DNA of 40,336 nt from an uncultured Clostridia bacterium. Its GTDB lineage: Bacteria; Bacillota; Clostridia; TANB77; CAG-508. Where the stretch lies: the NCBI GenBank assembly GCA_944388625.1, contig CALXJM010000003.1, forward strand, positions 1 through 40,336, given 5' to 3'. Position 1 is the first letter of the stretch. Every line of letters starts with the position of its first letter. The notes beneath the pieces are model-generated. The model was not told the origin of the DNA. It saw nothing but the letters and a program-made list of their open reading frames with translations, and did no database searches. Shown piece by piece: positions 15,882-23,347 of this stretch. The translations under genes and the position numbers were made by a program.

Positions 15882-16784
15882 ATGGTATTTTTAATCATTT
15901 TTTTAATTTTCATTTTAATTATTGCTTTTAGTTCGATTAAGGTTGTTAAGCAATCTGAAGTATACATTATCGAAAGATTAGGAAAATTTTATAAAATAGC
16001 TGATGCTGGTCTTAGTATTATTATTCCTTTCTTTGATCATGTAAGAAGTGTAGTTAGTTTGAAACAACAAACTATGGATATTCCACCACAAGGTGTTATT
16101 ACACAAGATAATGTTACTATTACAATTGATACAGTTGTATTTTATCAAATTACTGATCCTGCTAAGGCTGTATATGAAATTCAATCTTTGAAAAAAGGAA
16201 TTGAATATCTAGCTATCACGACTATTCGTGATATCGTTGGTAAAATGGATTTAGATGCTACATTTAGTTCTAGAGATGCTATTAATGATAAATTAAGAAC
16301 TATTCTTGATGAAGCTACTGATAAATGGGGCTGTAAAATCGATCGTGTTGAAATTAAAGATATTAATCCACCAGCTGATATTCGTGATGCTATGGAAAAA
16401 CAAATGAATGCAGAAAGAAATAAAAGAGCTTTAATTTTACAAGCAGAAGGTGAAAGGCAATCAGCTATTTTGCAAGCAGAAGGTCAAAAAGAAGCTGCTA
16501 TCTTACAAGCAGAAGCTGATAGAGAAGCAAGAATTAGAAGAGCTGCCGGTGAAGCAGAGGCTATTAAAAAAGTAGCTGATGCCAAAGCAAGAGAAATTCA
16601 AATGGTTTACGCAGCTATGAAAGATGCTGCGCCAAATGATAAAGTAGTTCAATTAAAGTCTTTAGAAGCTTTACAAGAAGTAGCTAAAGGAGATGCCAAT
16701 AAAGTGTTTATTCCTTTTGAAGCAACAGCTGCTCTATCTAGCTTAGGTACAGCAACAGAAATTATTAAAGATAGCAAAAAGTAA
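15882..16784 (+). CDS. SPFH/band 7 protein (slipin, QmcA-like)
   Basis: Membrane scaffold protein of 300 residues. N-terminal membrane anchor (1-18), then the SPFH domain (ERLGKFYKIADAGLSIIIPFFD, PPQGVITQDNVTITIDTVVFYQITDP), then a coiled coil with repeats of LQAEG/AILQAEA (about 185-225) that drives oligomer assembly, and a short hydrophobic tail. It pairs with the upstream NfeD gene in a two-gene operon with AGGAGG in the 20-base gap. Such proteins influence membrane proteases; FtsH is encoded elsewhere in the window. Ended by the terminator at 16807. Confidence 0.93.
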   Translation: MVFLIIFLIFILIIAFSSIKVVKQSEVYIIERLGKFYKIADAGLSIIIPFFDHVRSVVSLKQQTMDIPPQGVITQDNVTITIDTVVFYQITDPAKAVYEIQSLKKGIEYLAITTIRDIVGKMDLDATFSSRDAINDKLRTILDEATDKWGCKIDRVEIKDINPPADIRDAMEKQMNAERNKRALILQAEGERQSAILQAEGQKEAAILQAEADREARIRRAAGEAEAIKKVADAKAREIQMVYAAMKDAAPNDKVVQLKSLEALQEVAKGDANKVFIPFEATAALSSLGTATEIIKDSKK

Positions 16785-16806
16785 TTTATACATATGAATT
16801 TTATGC

Positions 16807-16841
16807 AATAAGGCACAAGCTTATTTTGCTTGTGCCTTATT
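16807..16841. terminator. Terminator between slipin and the 46-residue gene
   Basis: A perfect 14-base stem, AATAAGGCACAAGC (16807-16820) and its complement (16828-16841), with a TTATTTT loop. It serves convergent transcripts. Confidence 0.8.
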
Positions 16842-16888
16842 GTTGTATACTTTTAATTTGCTATGTGGATTTTTCTTTGCTATTAAAT

Positions 16889-17029
16889 TTACATCATTCC
16901 AAATTTTCTTACTAGCTGTTTCCCTTTTTTTATCATTTTTTTCTTATTATCGCACATTCCATCTGCGCATATTAAAGCAATTCCTGCAGACAACATTCCT
17001 CCGACTAGCATTCCTTTAACAAAACTCAT
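16889..17029 (-). CDS. Unrecognised 46-residue membrane-associated peptide
   Basis: Small protein (MSFVKGMLVGGMLSAGIALI, then a basic tail KKKMIKKGKQLVRKF). One glycine-rich membrane segment of the GxxxGG type with two Cys (C21, C26) is followed by a cationic helix, somewhat like YtxH-type peptides. A strong AGGAGG precedes ATG. It is the last gene of the small operon that also encodes the two half-length TauE proteins, 13 bases after the second of them. Function unknown. Confidence 0.65.
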   Translation of the reverse strand: MSFVKGMLVGGMLSAGIALICADGMCDNKKKMIKKGKQLVRKFGMM

Positions 17030-17042
17030 ATATCTTAACCTC

Positions 17043-17438
17043 CTATTTGCTTTTATTTTTATTATTTGTTTTTTGTTCTAAAATATACATTTTTATTAAG
17101 TTATATATTTCATTTAAAGCAATTATTCCCAAAAATATTCCAAAGTATTTTCTCAAATTTGTGCTTTCTATTTGTATTGCAAATTTTGCTCCTATAATAG
17201 CTCCTAAAGTACCTGAAAGTGCAATAGGAATTCCGACTTTCCAATCAATTCTTTTCTTTTTAGCATTTATAACTGTTGCGACTATTGATGTTGGTATAAA
17301 AAATAATAAATTAGATGCTTGTGCCACATGCTGTTCAATGTTCATTAATAAAATAAGAGCAAGTATTAATATTGTTCCTCCGCCCATTCCTAGACCACTA
17401 ATAATACCTGCTACTATTCCAATTCCAATTTCTAACAT
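17043..17438 (-). CDS. Half-length TauE/SafE permease subunit, second copy
   Basis: Membrane protein of 131 residues with about four hydrophobic segments, equal to one repeat of the usual TauE/SafE transporter of about 250 residues. The family signature appears as SGLGMGGGTILILAL near the N-terminus; HVAQASNLLFFIPTSIVAT and KVGIPIALSGTLGAIIGAKF are also typical. A basic tail ends the protein. It follows the sister gene by 37 bases; the two are likely to form one transporter together. Substrate (sulfite, organosulfonate or other anion) cannot be told. Start ATG is 12 bases behind AGGAG. Confidence 0.85.
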   Translation of the reverse strand: MLEIGIGIVAGIISGLGMGGGTILILALILLMNIEQHVAQASNLLFFIPTSIVATVINAKKKRIDWKVGIPIALSGTLGAIIGAKFAIQIESTNLRKYFGIFLGIIALNEIYNLIKMYILEQKTNNKNKSK

Positions 17439-17475
17439 TTCTATTTTGTGCTCCTTAGTTCCCTCACTCTCTTGA

Positions 17476-17823
17476 TTATATAATTAGCTTTATTGAAGCA
17501 TAAATTAAAAAAAGCGTAAACATTATTTTTAACGTTTTTATTGAAAATCTTTCCAATAATTTAGTTCCTATAATTCCTCCTATAATTCCTCCTATAATGC
17601 ATTTAATTCCTAATTGTAAGTCTAAATAACTTTTTTGTACGTAAAATAAAGTACTTGCTAGTACCATTGGCATAATGGAAAATACAGAAGTTGCTCGTGC
17701 TTTTTTATCAGGCATTTTTAGTATATACATATATGCTGGCACGAGTATCATACCACCACCAGCTCCAAAAAAACCACTAATCAACCCTGACATTATTCCA
17801 ATTATTACTTTTTTTGTCATCAT
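17476..17823 (-). CDS. Half-length TauE/SafE permease subunit, first copy
   Basis: Membrane protein of 115 residues with about four hydrophobic segments and the signature SGFFGAGGGMILVPAY, typical of the first repeat of TauE/SafE permeases. KARATSVFSIMPMVLASTLFY and GGIIGGIIGTKLLERF match the second half of the repeat. It ends cleanly with IYASIKLII and a stop, without trace of frameshift into the downstream sister gene, which is in another frame 37 bases on. ATG at 17823 lies 11 bases from GGAG; a second ATG follows at once. Confidence 0.85.
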   Translation of the reverse strand: MMTKKVIIGIMSGLISGFFGAGGGMILVPAYMYILKMPDKKARATSVFSIMPMVLASTLFYVQKSYLDLQLGIKCIIGGIIGGIIGTKLLERFSIKTLKIMFTLFLIYASIKLII

Positions 17824-17840
17824 GATTTTAGTTTCTCCAT

Positions 17841-18056
17841 TTACAGTTTTTTTATACTGTCTTTATATCCTTTTTTATAGCAATCATGAAAAGCTCTCTC
17901 TGCCAATTCAGTTAATAAATTGTCGCATTTTAGCATTTGCTTAATAATATCTTCTTTTAATTCTTTCTCTTTAATATTATCTGCTCTGTCCAAAAATTTT
18001 TGCAGTTCTCTTAAATATTCTTTATTTTGTTTCCAAGATTTAGTTGTTATTTCCAT
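17841..18056 (-). CDS. Unrecognised 71-residue helical protein
   Basis: Soluble, charged, probably all-helical protein (MEITTKSWKQNKEYLRELQK ... HDCYKKGYKDSIKKL) with two Cys. It is the first gene of the operon that continues with the two half TauE proteins and the 46-residue peptide, 17 bases before the first permease gene. AAAGGAACAAA precedes ATG. No known domain is recognised; a regulatory or partner role beside the transporter is an inference from position only. Confidence 0.7.
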   Translation of the reverse strand: MEITTKSWKQNKEYLRELQKFLDRADNIKEKELKEDIIKQMLKCDNLLTELAERAFHDCYKKGYKDSIKKL

Positions 18057-18083
18057 TTTGTTCCTTTCTCTCCATTTGGCATG

Positions 18084-18096
18084 TTACTATTAGTAA
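18084..18096 (-). promoter_or_regulatory. Palindromic operator candidate TTACTA-T-TAGTAA
   Basis: A perfect 13-base palindrome, flanked by GTTAC-type half repeats (18083-18102). It lies 6-18 bases downstream of the predicted start of the half-TauE operon, a usual place for a repressor. Confidence 0.5.
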
Positions 18097-18108
18097 TGTT
18101 ACCATATC

Positions 18109-18137
18109 ATTTTAATACACTTTATTCGAAAATACAA
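18109..18137 (-). promoter_or_regulatory. Sigma-A promoter of the half-TauE operon
   Basis: On minus: TTGTAT (18137-18132), 17-base spacer, TAAAAT (18114-18109); start near 18102. Confidence 0.55.
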
Positions 18138-18468
18138 GTAAATTCGTCATTTTTGTGTAAATATATTGTTTTAAATTAATTAATACGTTTTTAGTATGTA
18201 ATACTTGTATTTTTATTCATATTTTATAAATTTTTACTACTTAAATTATTGTTTGTCTCTAATATTAATTCTGTTGTAATTCCGTAGGGGCGAACATCGT
18301 TCGCCAGTTAGCGTTATTGCTGTTATTTCGGTTTTGTTATAGCAATTTCTTCGCAGTGGCGGGAGAACAATGTTCTCCCCTACGGTTGCTCTACCTATTA
18401 TTGTTTGTATATTAATATAAGAGTGTGTATTTTTTTAATCAGTGCTATTTTCCTATAGCGCAAAAAAT
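18138..18468. other. Gene-free intergenic stretch holding a palindromic repeat
   Basis: Between the half-TauE operon promoter and the rarA terminator I find no ORF with a ribosome site. The first half is plain AT-rich DNA; the second half holds the composite repeat at 18284-18394. Confidence 0.6.
18284..18385. repeat. Composite palindromic repeat (BIME-like)
   Basis: The left end reads GTAGGGGCGAACATCGTTCGCC, where GGCGAAC pairs with GTTCGCC. The right end is GGCGGGAGAACA-TGTTCTCCCCTAC, the same design in inverted orientation. The 55 bases between contain AGCAATTTCTTCG. The right half recurs at 1-66 with few changes. Total about 102 bases, bounded by GTAGGGG and its complement. Confidence 0.75.
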
Positions 18469-18506
18469 AGATTTGGTAATAAATTTGATATTTTATTACC
18501 AAATCT
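18469..18506 (-). terminator. Terminator of ruvA-rarA
   Basis: A perfect 15-base stem, AGATTTGGTAATAAA (18469-18483) with its complement (18492-18506), followed on minus by ATTTTTT. Ten bases past the rarA stop. Confidence 0.85.
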
Positions 18507-18515
18507 TAATTTTTT

Positions 18516-19748
18516 CTATTCTTCTATTTTATAATATTTTGTTCCTAGCATTTTATCAGGTAAGTATTGTTGCTCAACATAGTGTCCTGGATAATCATGT
18601 GGATACTTATATCCTTGTCCGTATCCAAAGTCTTGCATTCCTTCTGCTGGTGCATTTCTAATATGCATTGGAATTTCTCCTGTGTCCTTTGTTTGTACAT
18701 CTTCTAATGCCTTATTAATTCCCATGTAAGTTGCATTTGATTTTTTAGAAGTTGCCACATAGGTCGCTGCTTGTGCTAATATGATTCTTGCTTCTGGCAT
18801 TCCAACCATATGAACCGCTTGCATAGCTGATGTTGCTAGAATAAGCGCGTTAGGGTTTGCCATTCCTACATCTTCTGAAGCGCATATTACGATTCTTCTG
18901 GCTAAAAACATAGGATCTTCTCCACCATTTAATGCTCTTGCTAAATAAAAAATAGTAGCATCAGGGTCGCTCCCTCTCATGGACTTAATAAAAGCACTTA
19001 TATTATCATAATGGCTATCTCCATTTTTGTCAAATATAGCTTTTCTGTTTGCAACGCTTTCCTTTACAATTTCATCTGTTATGCATATTTCTCCTCTTTC
19101 GTTCATTTGTGTTGTAAGAACAGCTACCTCTAATCCATTTAAAGCTGTGCGTACATCCCCACCAGATACATCTGCTATTTTCTCTAGTGTTGAATCTTGT
19201 ATTTTTACATTAAAACTTTTTAATCCTTCTTCTTTTTCCAATGCTTGTTTTAATATTTTAAATATATCTTGCTTTTTCAATGGTTCTAACTTAATTATCA
19301 TTGAGCGTGAAATTAAAGCTTTGTTTACTTCGAAATAAGGATTTTCTGTAGTTGCTCCAATTAGAATAATCGTTCCATCTTCTACAAATGGAAGTAGTGC
19401 GTCTTGTTGTAATTTGTTGAAACGATGAATTTCGTCTATAAATAAGATACATCTTCCACTTGGGTTTAATATTCTATTTTGAGCCTCTTGAATTGCATTC
19501 TTTATATCTGGTACTCCAGAAGTTACAGCATTTAATTTTGTAAATTTATATTTTGTTGTTTCGCTAATTACCTTAGCTAAAGATGTTTTCCCACATCCAG
19601 GTGGTCCCCATAAGATAATACTAGATAACCTGTCTGCTTTAATCGTTCTATATAGTATTTTGTCTTTCCCAACAATATGTTCTTGCCCTACAAATTCTTC
19701 TAATGTTTTTGGTCTTACTCTATATGCCAAAGGTTGATTTAAATCCAT
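18516..19748 (-). CDS. rarA: Replication-associated recombination protein RarA (MgsA)
   Basis: AAA+ clamp-loader-like ATPase of 410 residues that acts at stalled replication forks. Walker A GPPGCGKT (48-55), Walker B FIDEIHRF, sensor GATTENPYFEVNKALISRS with the arginine finger, then the MgsA tetramerisation domain (VGMANPNALILATSAMQA, GMPEARIILAQAATYVATS) and the conserved end GQGYKYPHDYPGHYVEQQYLP. Start ATG follows AGGAGGAATAAAC. It lies 11 bases behind ruvA, where ruvB is usually found; its N-terminal part resembles RuvB, but the C-terminal domain is clearly RarA. Confidence 0.96.
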   Translation of the reverse strand: MDLNQPLAYRVRPKTLEEFVGQEHIVGKDKILYRTIKADRLSSIILWGPPGCGKTSLAKVISETTKYKFTKLNAVTSGVPDIKNAIQEAQNRILNPSGRCILFIDEIHRFNKLQQDALLPFVEDGTIILIGATTENPYFEVNKALISRSMIIKLEPLKKQDIFKILKQALEKEEGLKSFNVKIQDSTLEKIADVSGGDVRTALNGLEVAVLTTQMNERGEICITDEIVKESVANRKAIFDKNGDSHYDNISAFIKSMRGSDPDATIFYLARALNGGEDPMFLARRIVICASEDVGMANPNALILATSAMQAVHMVGMPEARIILAQAATYVATSKKSNATYMGINKALEDVQTKDTGEIPMHIRNAPAEGMQDFGYGQGYKYPHDYPGHYVEQQYLPDKMLGTKYYKIEE

Positions 19749-19759
19749 GTTTATTCCTC

Positions 19760-20356
19760 CTATTTTGCCAATACTATTAATGCTTTTCTTATAATATCTT
19801 CTACGCTTAAATTATTTGTGTCTATTTTTTCAAAGGCTTTCTCAATTTCCTTTTTGGCATATCCTAAAACTTGTAAAGCAGATATCGCCTCTGTTTGATT
19901 GTCCCCTCTTACAATTATTTCTTCTGCTTTTTCATTTTTCTGAATTGCTTGTTCTGTTTTCAACTTATCCTTTAATTCTAATACAATCCTAGCTGCTGTT
20001 TTAGTTCCTATTCCCGGTATTTTTGTGAGATTTGAAACATCGTTAGAAACAACTGCTAGAGCAAACCTAGATGGTGTAATTTCAGATAACATTGTAAGAG
20101 CAGATTTTGCTCCAATTCCACTTACAGAAAGCAAAAGTTCAAACATTTTTAATTCTTCTTTGGTAATAAATCCATATAAACTAATATTGTCTTCACGAAC
20201 ATAATAGTAAGTATTAATTTTAATAGTTTCTCCTATTTCTGGTAATTTTTGAATGGCGGAGCTTGGCATAAAAATTTTATAGCCAATTCCCCCTGCTTCT
20301 ATTACTATATGTGTATTCCATTTTTCTTCTATTGTTCCTTTTATATATGCAAACAT
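19760..20356 (-). CDS. ruvA: Holliday junction DNA helicase subunit RuvA
   Basis: RuvA of 198 residues binds four-way junctions and holds RuvB rings. Domain I OB fold (MFAYIKGTIEEKWNTHIVIEAGGIGYKI, YYVREDNISLYGF), domain II with two helix-hairpin-helix motifs (SVSGIGAKSALTML and KIPGIGTKTAARIVLELKDKL) and domain III at the end (EAISALQVLGYAKKEIEKAF). ATG at 20356 lies behind GGAGGAACT. The same 12 bases ATGTTTGCATAT occur again at 20377-20366, giving a false in-frame start. Confidence 0.96.
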   Translation of the reverse strand: MFAYIKGTIEEKWNTHIVIEAGGIGYKIFMPSSAIQKLPEIGETIKINTYYYVREDNISLYGFITKEELKMFELLLSVSGIGAKSALTMLSEITPSRFALAVVSNDVSNLTKIPGIGTKTAARIVLELKDKLKTEQAIQKNEKAEEIIVRGDNQTEAISALQVLGYAKKEIEKAFEKIDTNNLSVEDIIRKALIVLAK

Positions 20357-20390
20357 AGTTCCTCCATATGCAAACATTTTTTCTTTATTT

Positions 20391-20418
20391 ATTGTATCAT
20401 AAATTATTTTTTTTTCAA
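20391..20418 (-). promoter_or_regulatory. Promoter of ruvA-rarA
   Basis: On minus: TTGAAA (20418-20413), 16-base spacer, TACAAT (20396-20391); start near 20384. Confidence 0.5.
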
Positions 20419-20454
20419 GTGTCCTACAAAATTTCTCTTTTCAAATTTCTTTAC

Positions 20455-20483
20455 TTGATTTCCTTTTACTTAACATATATAAT
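20455..20483 (+). promoter_or_regulatory. Sigma-A promoter that places transcription start on a start codon
   Basis: TTGATT (20455-20460), 17-base spacer, TATAAT (20478-20483). Seven bases past the -10 box is 20490, the A of the ATG of the pseudouridine synthase gene. Confidence 0.7.
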
Positions 20484-20489
20484 ATTTTT

Positions 20490-21380
20490 ATGAAAAAATT
20501 AATTGTTGATAAAAAATTTGATAATAAAAAATTGCATGATTTCTTATTATATTCATTCCCTAGTTTGAGTTCTAACGCAATTTATAAAGCCTTGCGAAAA
20601 AAAGATATTCGTATTAATGGAAAAAGAGTATCTGAAAATAAAACTATTTTCTCTCAAGATGAAATTTGTATTTATATTCCAGATAATATTCTGTTTAATA
20701 CTAATTTAGATATTATTTTTGAGGATTCAAATATTATTATTTTAAATAAGCCTTTTAATTTAGAAATAACTGGTAATAATAGTTTGACTTCTTTAGTTCA
20801 AAATAACTATTCATCAGAAAAAGAGTTTCCTCTTCCTTGTCATCGTCTAGACAGGAATACTACTGGCCTAATAATTTTTGCTAAAAATGAAGTGGCTTTG
20901 TCCATTTTGTTAGAAAAATTTAAAAATAAAGAAATAGAAAAGCATTATGCTTGTATTGTTTATGGTATACCGCAAAAGTCTAGTGCTACTTTAAATGCTT
21001 TTCTATTTAAAGATAGTAAAAAGGGTATGGTATATATTTCTCCTAATAGAAAAACTGGTTACTTACCAATTACTACAAAATATCATGTTTTAAAGTCAAA
21101 TCATAAAAAGAATATTTCTATTTTAGATGTAGAATTGGTTACTGGTAGAACTCATCAAATAAGAGCTCATTTAGCTTTTATTAACCATCCTATTATAGGG
21201 GATGGAAAATATGGAACAAATGAAATAAATAAAAAATTTAAAGTTAAACATCAATTATTGTGTAGTTATAAAATAACATTTCGCTTTAGAGGAGATAGTG
21301 GAATATTAGAATATTTGAGTGGGAAGAGTTTTGAAATTCCATATGATAATTTTTACAATATAATAGAAGAGCATAACTAA
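20490..21380 (+). CDS. RluA-family pseudouridine synthase, probably leaderless
   Basis: Enzyme of 296 residues that converts uridine to pseudouridine in structured RNA, most likely 23S rRNA. An S4-like RNA-binding domain lies at 1-65 (KLHDFLLYSFPSLSSNAIYKALRKKDIRINGKRV), and the catalytic motif HRLDRNTTGLIIFAK carries D121. GRTHQIRAHLAFINHPIIGDGKYG is the usual second motif. There is no ribosome site before ATG; the promoter at 20455-20483 predicts an mRNA that starts at the ATG. Single gene, ended by the hairpin that begins in its last codons. RluC, RluD or another target cannot be settled. Confidence 0.9.
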   Translation: MKKLIVDKKFDNKKLHDFLLYSFPSLSSNAIYKALRKKDIRINGKRVSENKTIFSQDEICIYIPDNILFNTNLDIIFEDSNIIILNKPFNLEITGNNSLTSLVQNNYSSEKEFPLPCHRLDRNTTGLIIFAKNEVALSILLEKFKNKEIEKHYACIVYGIPQKSSATLNAFLFKDSKKGMVYISPNRKTGYLPITTKYHVLKSNHKKNISILDVELVTGRTHQIRAHLAFINHPIIGDGKYGTNEINKKFKVKHQLLCSYKITFRFRGDSGILEYLSGKSFEIPYDNFYNIIEEHN

Positions 21381-21397
21381 ATTTGCTTATGCTCTTC
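21366..21397. terminator. Bidirectional terminator overlapping the pseudouridine synthase stop
   Basis: An 11-base stem, GAAGAGCATAA (21366-21376) and TTATGCTCTTC (21387-21397), encloses the TAA stop. T-rich on the plus side. Confidence 0.75.
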
Positions 21398-21494
21398 TTT
21401 ATTTTCTAATTTTTTTATCCTTTGTTAATATTGATACTTAGTGTAACCTAGTTCAGGCACTACTACATATTTTAATCATACTGTAATTTCATTT

Positions 21495-23303
21495 TTAATT
21501 TTGAAAGAATGTTTCAAATTCTTCGGCAGATATAATCTCTTTTTCTAATAGTCTCGTTGCCACTGCTTCTAATTTGTCCATATTATGAGTAATAATATCT
21601 TGTGCTTTTCGATAAGCTTCATCAATTAGCTTTTTAGTTTCTATTCCCACAATATCTTCCATATTCTCTCCAAATATCTGCATTTCATATGGATCATTTG
21701 TCTTTAAGAATAAAGGTCCTAATTTGTCGCTCATTCCATAAACAGTAACCATATCTTTAGCAATTTCAGTCGCTACTTGTATATCATTACTTGCTCCTGT
21801 TGATATATCATCTAAAGCTATTTTTTCCGCTGCTCTTCCTCCAAGTAAGGCTACTAACTTTTCCTCCATTTCTGTTTTAGATATATAGTATTTATCTTCG
21901 TTTGTTTTGTACATAGTATAACCGCCAGCTACTCCACGAGGTATAATTGATACCTCTTTAACATCTTGTTGTGTTGGTAAGAATTTACTTACAATAGCAT
22001 GTCCAGCTTCATGGTAAGCTGTTAATTTTTTGTCTTTGTCTGAAATAATTCTTGTATGTTTCTCTAATCCTACTGTTACTTTCTTTACTGCTTCATCAAT
22101 GTCTTGCATTTGAATTTCTTTATGTTGGTTTCTAGTTGCAAGAATAGCAGCTTCATTTAAAATATTACTTAATTCAGCTCCTGTAAATCCAGCTGTATCT
22201 CCTGCAATTTCTTTTAAATTTACATTTGGTGCTAGTTTTTTATCTTTAGCATGGATTTTTAAAATTTCTTCTCTTCCATTTAAATCAGGTGCAGCAATAT
22301 TAATTTGCCTATCAAACCTTCCTGGTCTTAATAGTGCCTTATCTAACATTTCAATTCGATTAGTTGCTGCCAGTACAATAACTGTTTCATTAGTTTCAAA
22401 CCCGTCCATCTCTACTAACAACTGATTTAGTGTTTGATTATTTTCTGAGTCTCCTCCACTACCTCCATTTCTTCTGGCACCAATAGCATCAATTTCATCA
22501 ATAAATACGATGCAAGGGGAAATCTTTTTTGCTTTTTCAAATAATTTTCTTACTCTTGATGCTCCTAATCCTGCAAACATTTCGATAAATTCAGACCCAC
22601 TCATAGAAATAAAAGGAACTCCTGCTTCTCCTGCAATTGCTTTGGCTATTAATGTTTTACCAGTTCCTGGTTTTCCACAAAGTAAAATTCCTCTTGGTAT
22701 TTTAGCTCCCATATCTTGGAATTTTTTTGGATATTTCAAAAAGTCTACTATTTCTATTAATTCTCCCTTTTCTTCGTCCAAACCCGCAACATCTTCGAAT
22801 GTAACTCCTGTTTCGTTATTTTCTTCTCCTCCGTATATTTTTCCTTTATCTCCCAATCCTTGCATTTTAATAACTAAAACAAATAGGATAATAATTAAAA
22901 TTGTTGGTAATAGTGAAAATAATGTGTCTGCAATTCTTAAAATAACACTTGGCTTTTTTTGTTCAAAAACAATTTCTTTCCCATTTCTTACATTCTCTTG
23001 CAATAGTTCTACAAAGGTTTGAGTATTAGGTATAATACTAGATTTTTCTTCTTCAATATCTTTTAATTTTACCTTAATTGCACTTGAACCTACTGTCATT
23101 TCTATTTTTTCTACTTCTCCATTATCCATTTTTTTAATTAATTCTGTATAAGTAATTTCGTTTTCTTCTTGTTCTTCATTATTGTTTGTTGTTTTAAAAA
23201 GTAAAAATATAGAGCCTAAAATGAGTATAATTAATATTAATAATATTATAATTATACTTATCTTTTTTTTATTTTTGTTATTATTTTGTTTTTGTTTTTT
23301 CAT
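21495..23303 (-). CDS. ftsH: ATP-dependent zinc metalloprotease FtsH
   Basis: Membrane protease of 602 residues. Two membrane segments (about 14-36 and 128-146) flank an extracytoplasmic domain; the AAA domain has Walker A GKPGTGKT (210-217), Walker B IVFIDEID and RPGRFDRQI; the M41 protease domain has HEAGH (431-435). It degrades misfolded membrane proteins and regulators. The pore-loop region reads EMFAGLGASRV, where FVG is more usual. The N-terminal 13 residues are Lys, Asn and Gln only. Start ATG follows GGAG. It ends a run that begins upstream with the PBP gene. Confidence 0.96.
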   Translation of the reverse strand: MKKQKQNNNKNKKKISIIIILLILIILILGSIFLLFKTTNNNEEQEENEITYTELIKKMDNGEVEKIEMTVGSSAIKVKLKDIEEEKSSIIPNTQTFVELLQENVRNGKEIVFEQKKPSVILRIADTLFSLLPTILIIILFVLVIKMQGLGDKGKIYGGEENNETGVTFEDVAGLDEEKGELIEIVDFLKYPKKFQDMGAKIPRGILLCGKPGTGKTLIAKAIAGEAGVPFISMSGSEFIEMFAGLGASRVRKLFEKAKKISPCIVFIDEIDAIGARRNGGSGGDSENNQTLNQLLVEMDGFETNETVIVLAATNRIEMLDKALLRPGRFDRQINIAAPDLNGREEILKIHAKDKKLAPNVNLKEIAGDTAGFTGAELSNILNEAAILATRNQHKEIQMQDIDEAVKKVTVGLEKHTRIISDKDKKLTAYHEAGHAIVSKFLPTQQDVKEVSIIPRGVAGGYTMYKTNEDKYYISKTEMEEKLVALLGGRAAEKIALDDISTGASNDIQVATEIAKDMVTVYGMSDKLGPLFLKTNDPYEMQIFGENMEDIVGIETKKLIDEAYRKAQDIITHNMDKLEAVATRLLEKEIISAEEFETFFQN

Positions 23304-23347
23304 AATTGCTCCTTTATGATATATTTTTATTGCATTAAAGCTTATTT

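Noticed and set aside
17043-17823. The two half TauE genes as one broken gene
   Set aside because: Both halves have own start, ribosome site, family signature and a clean end, separated by 37 bases; a split pair is a better reading than a frameshift.
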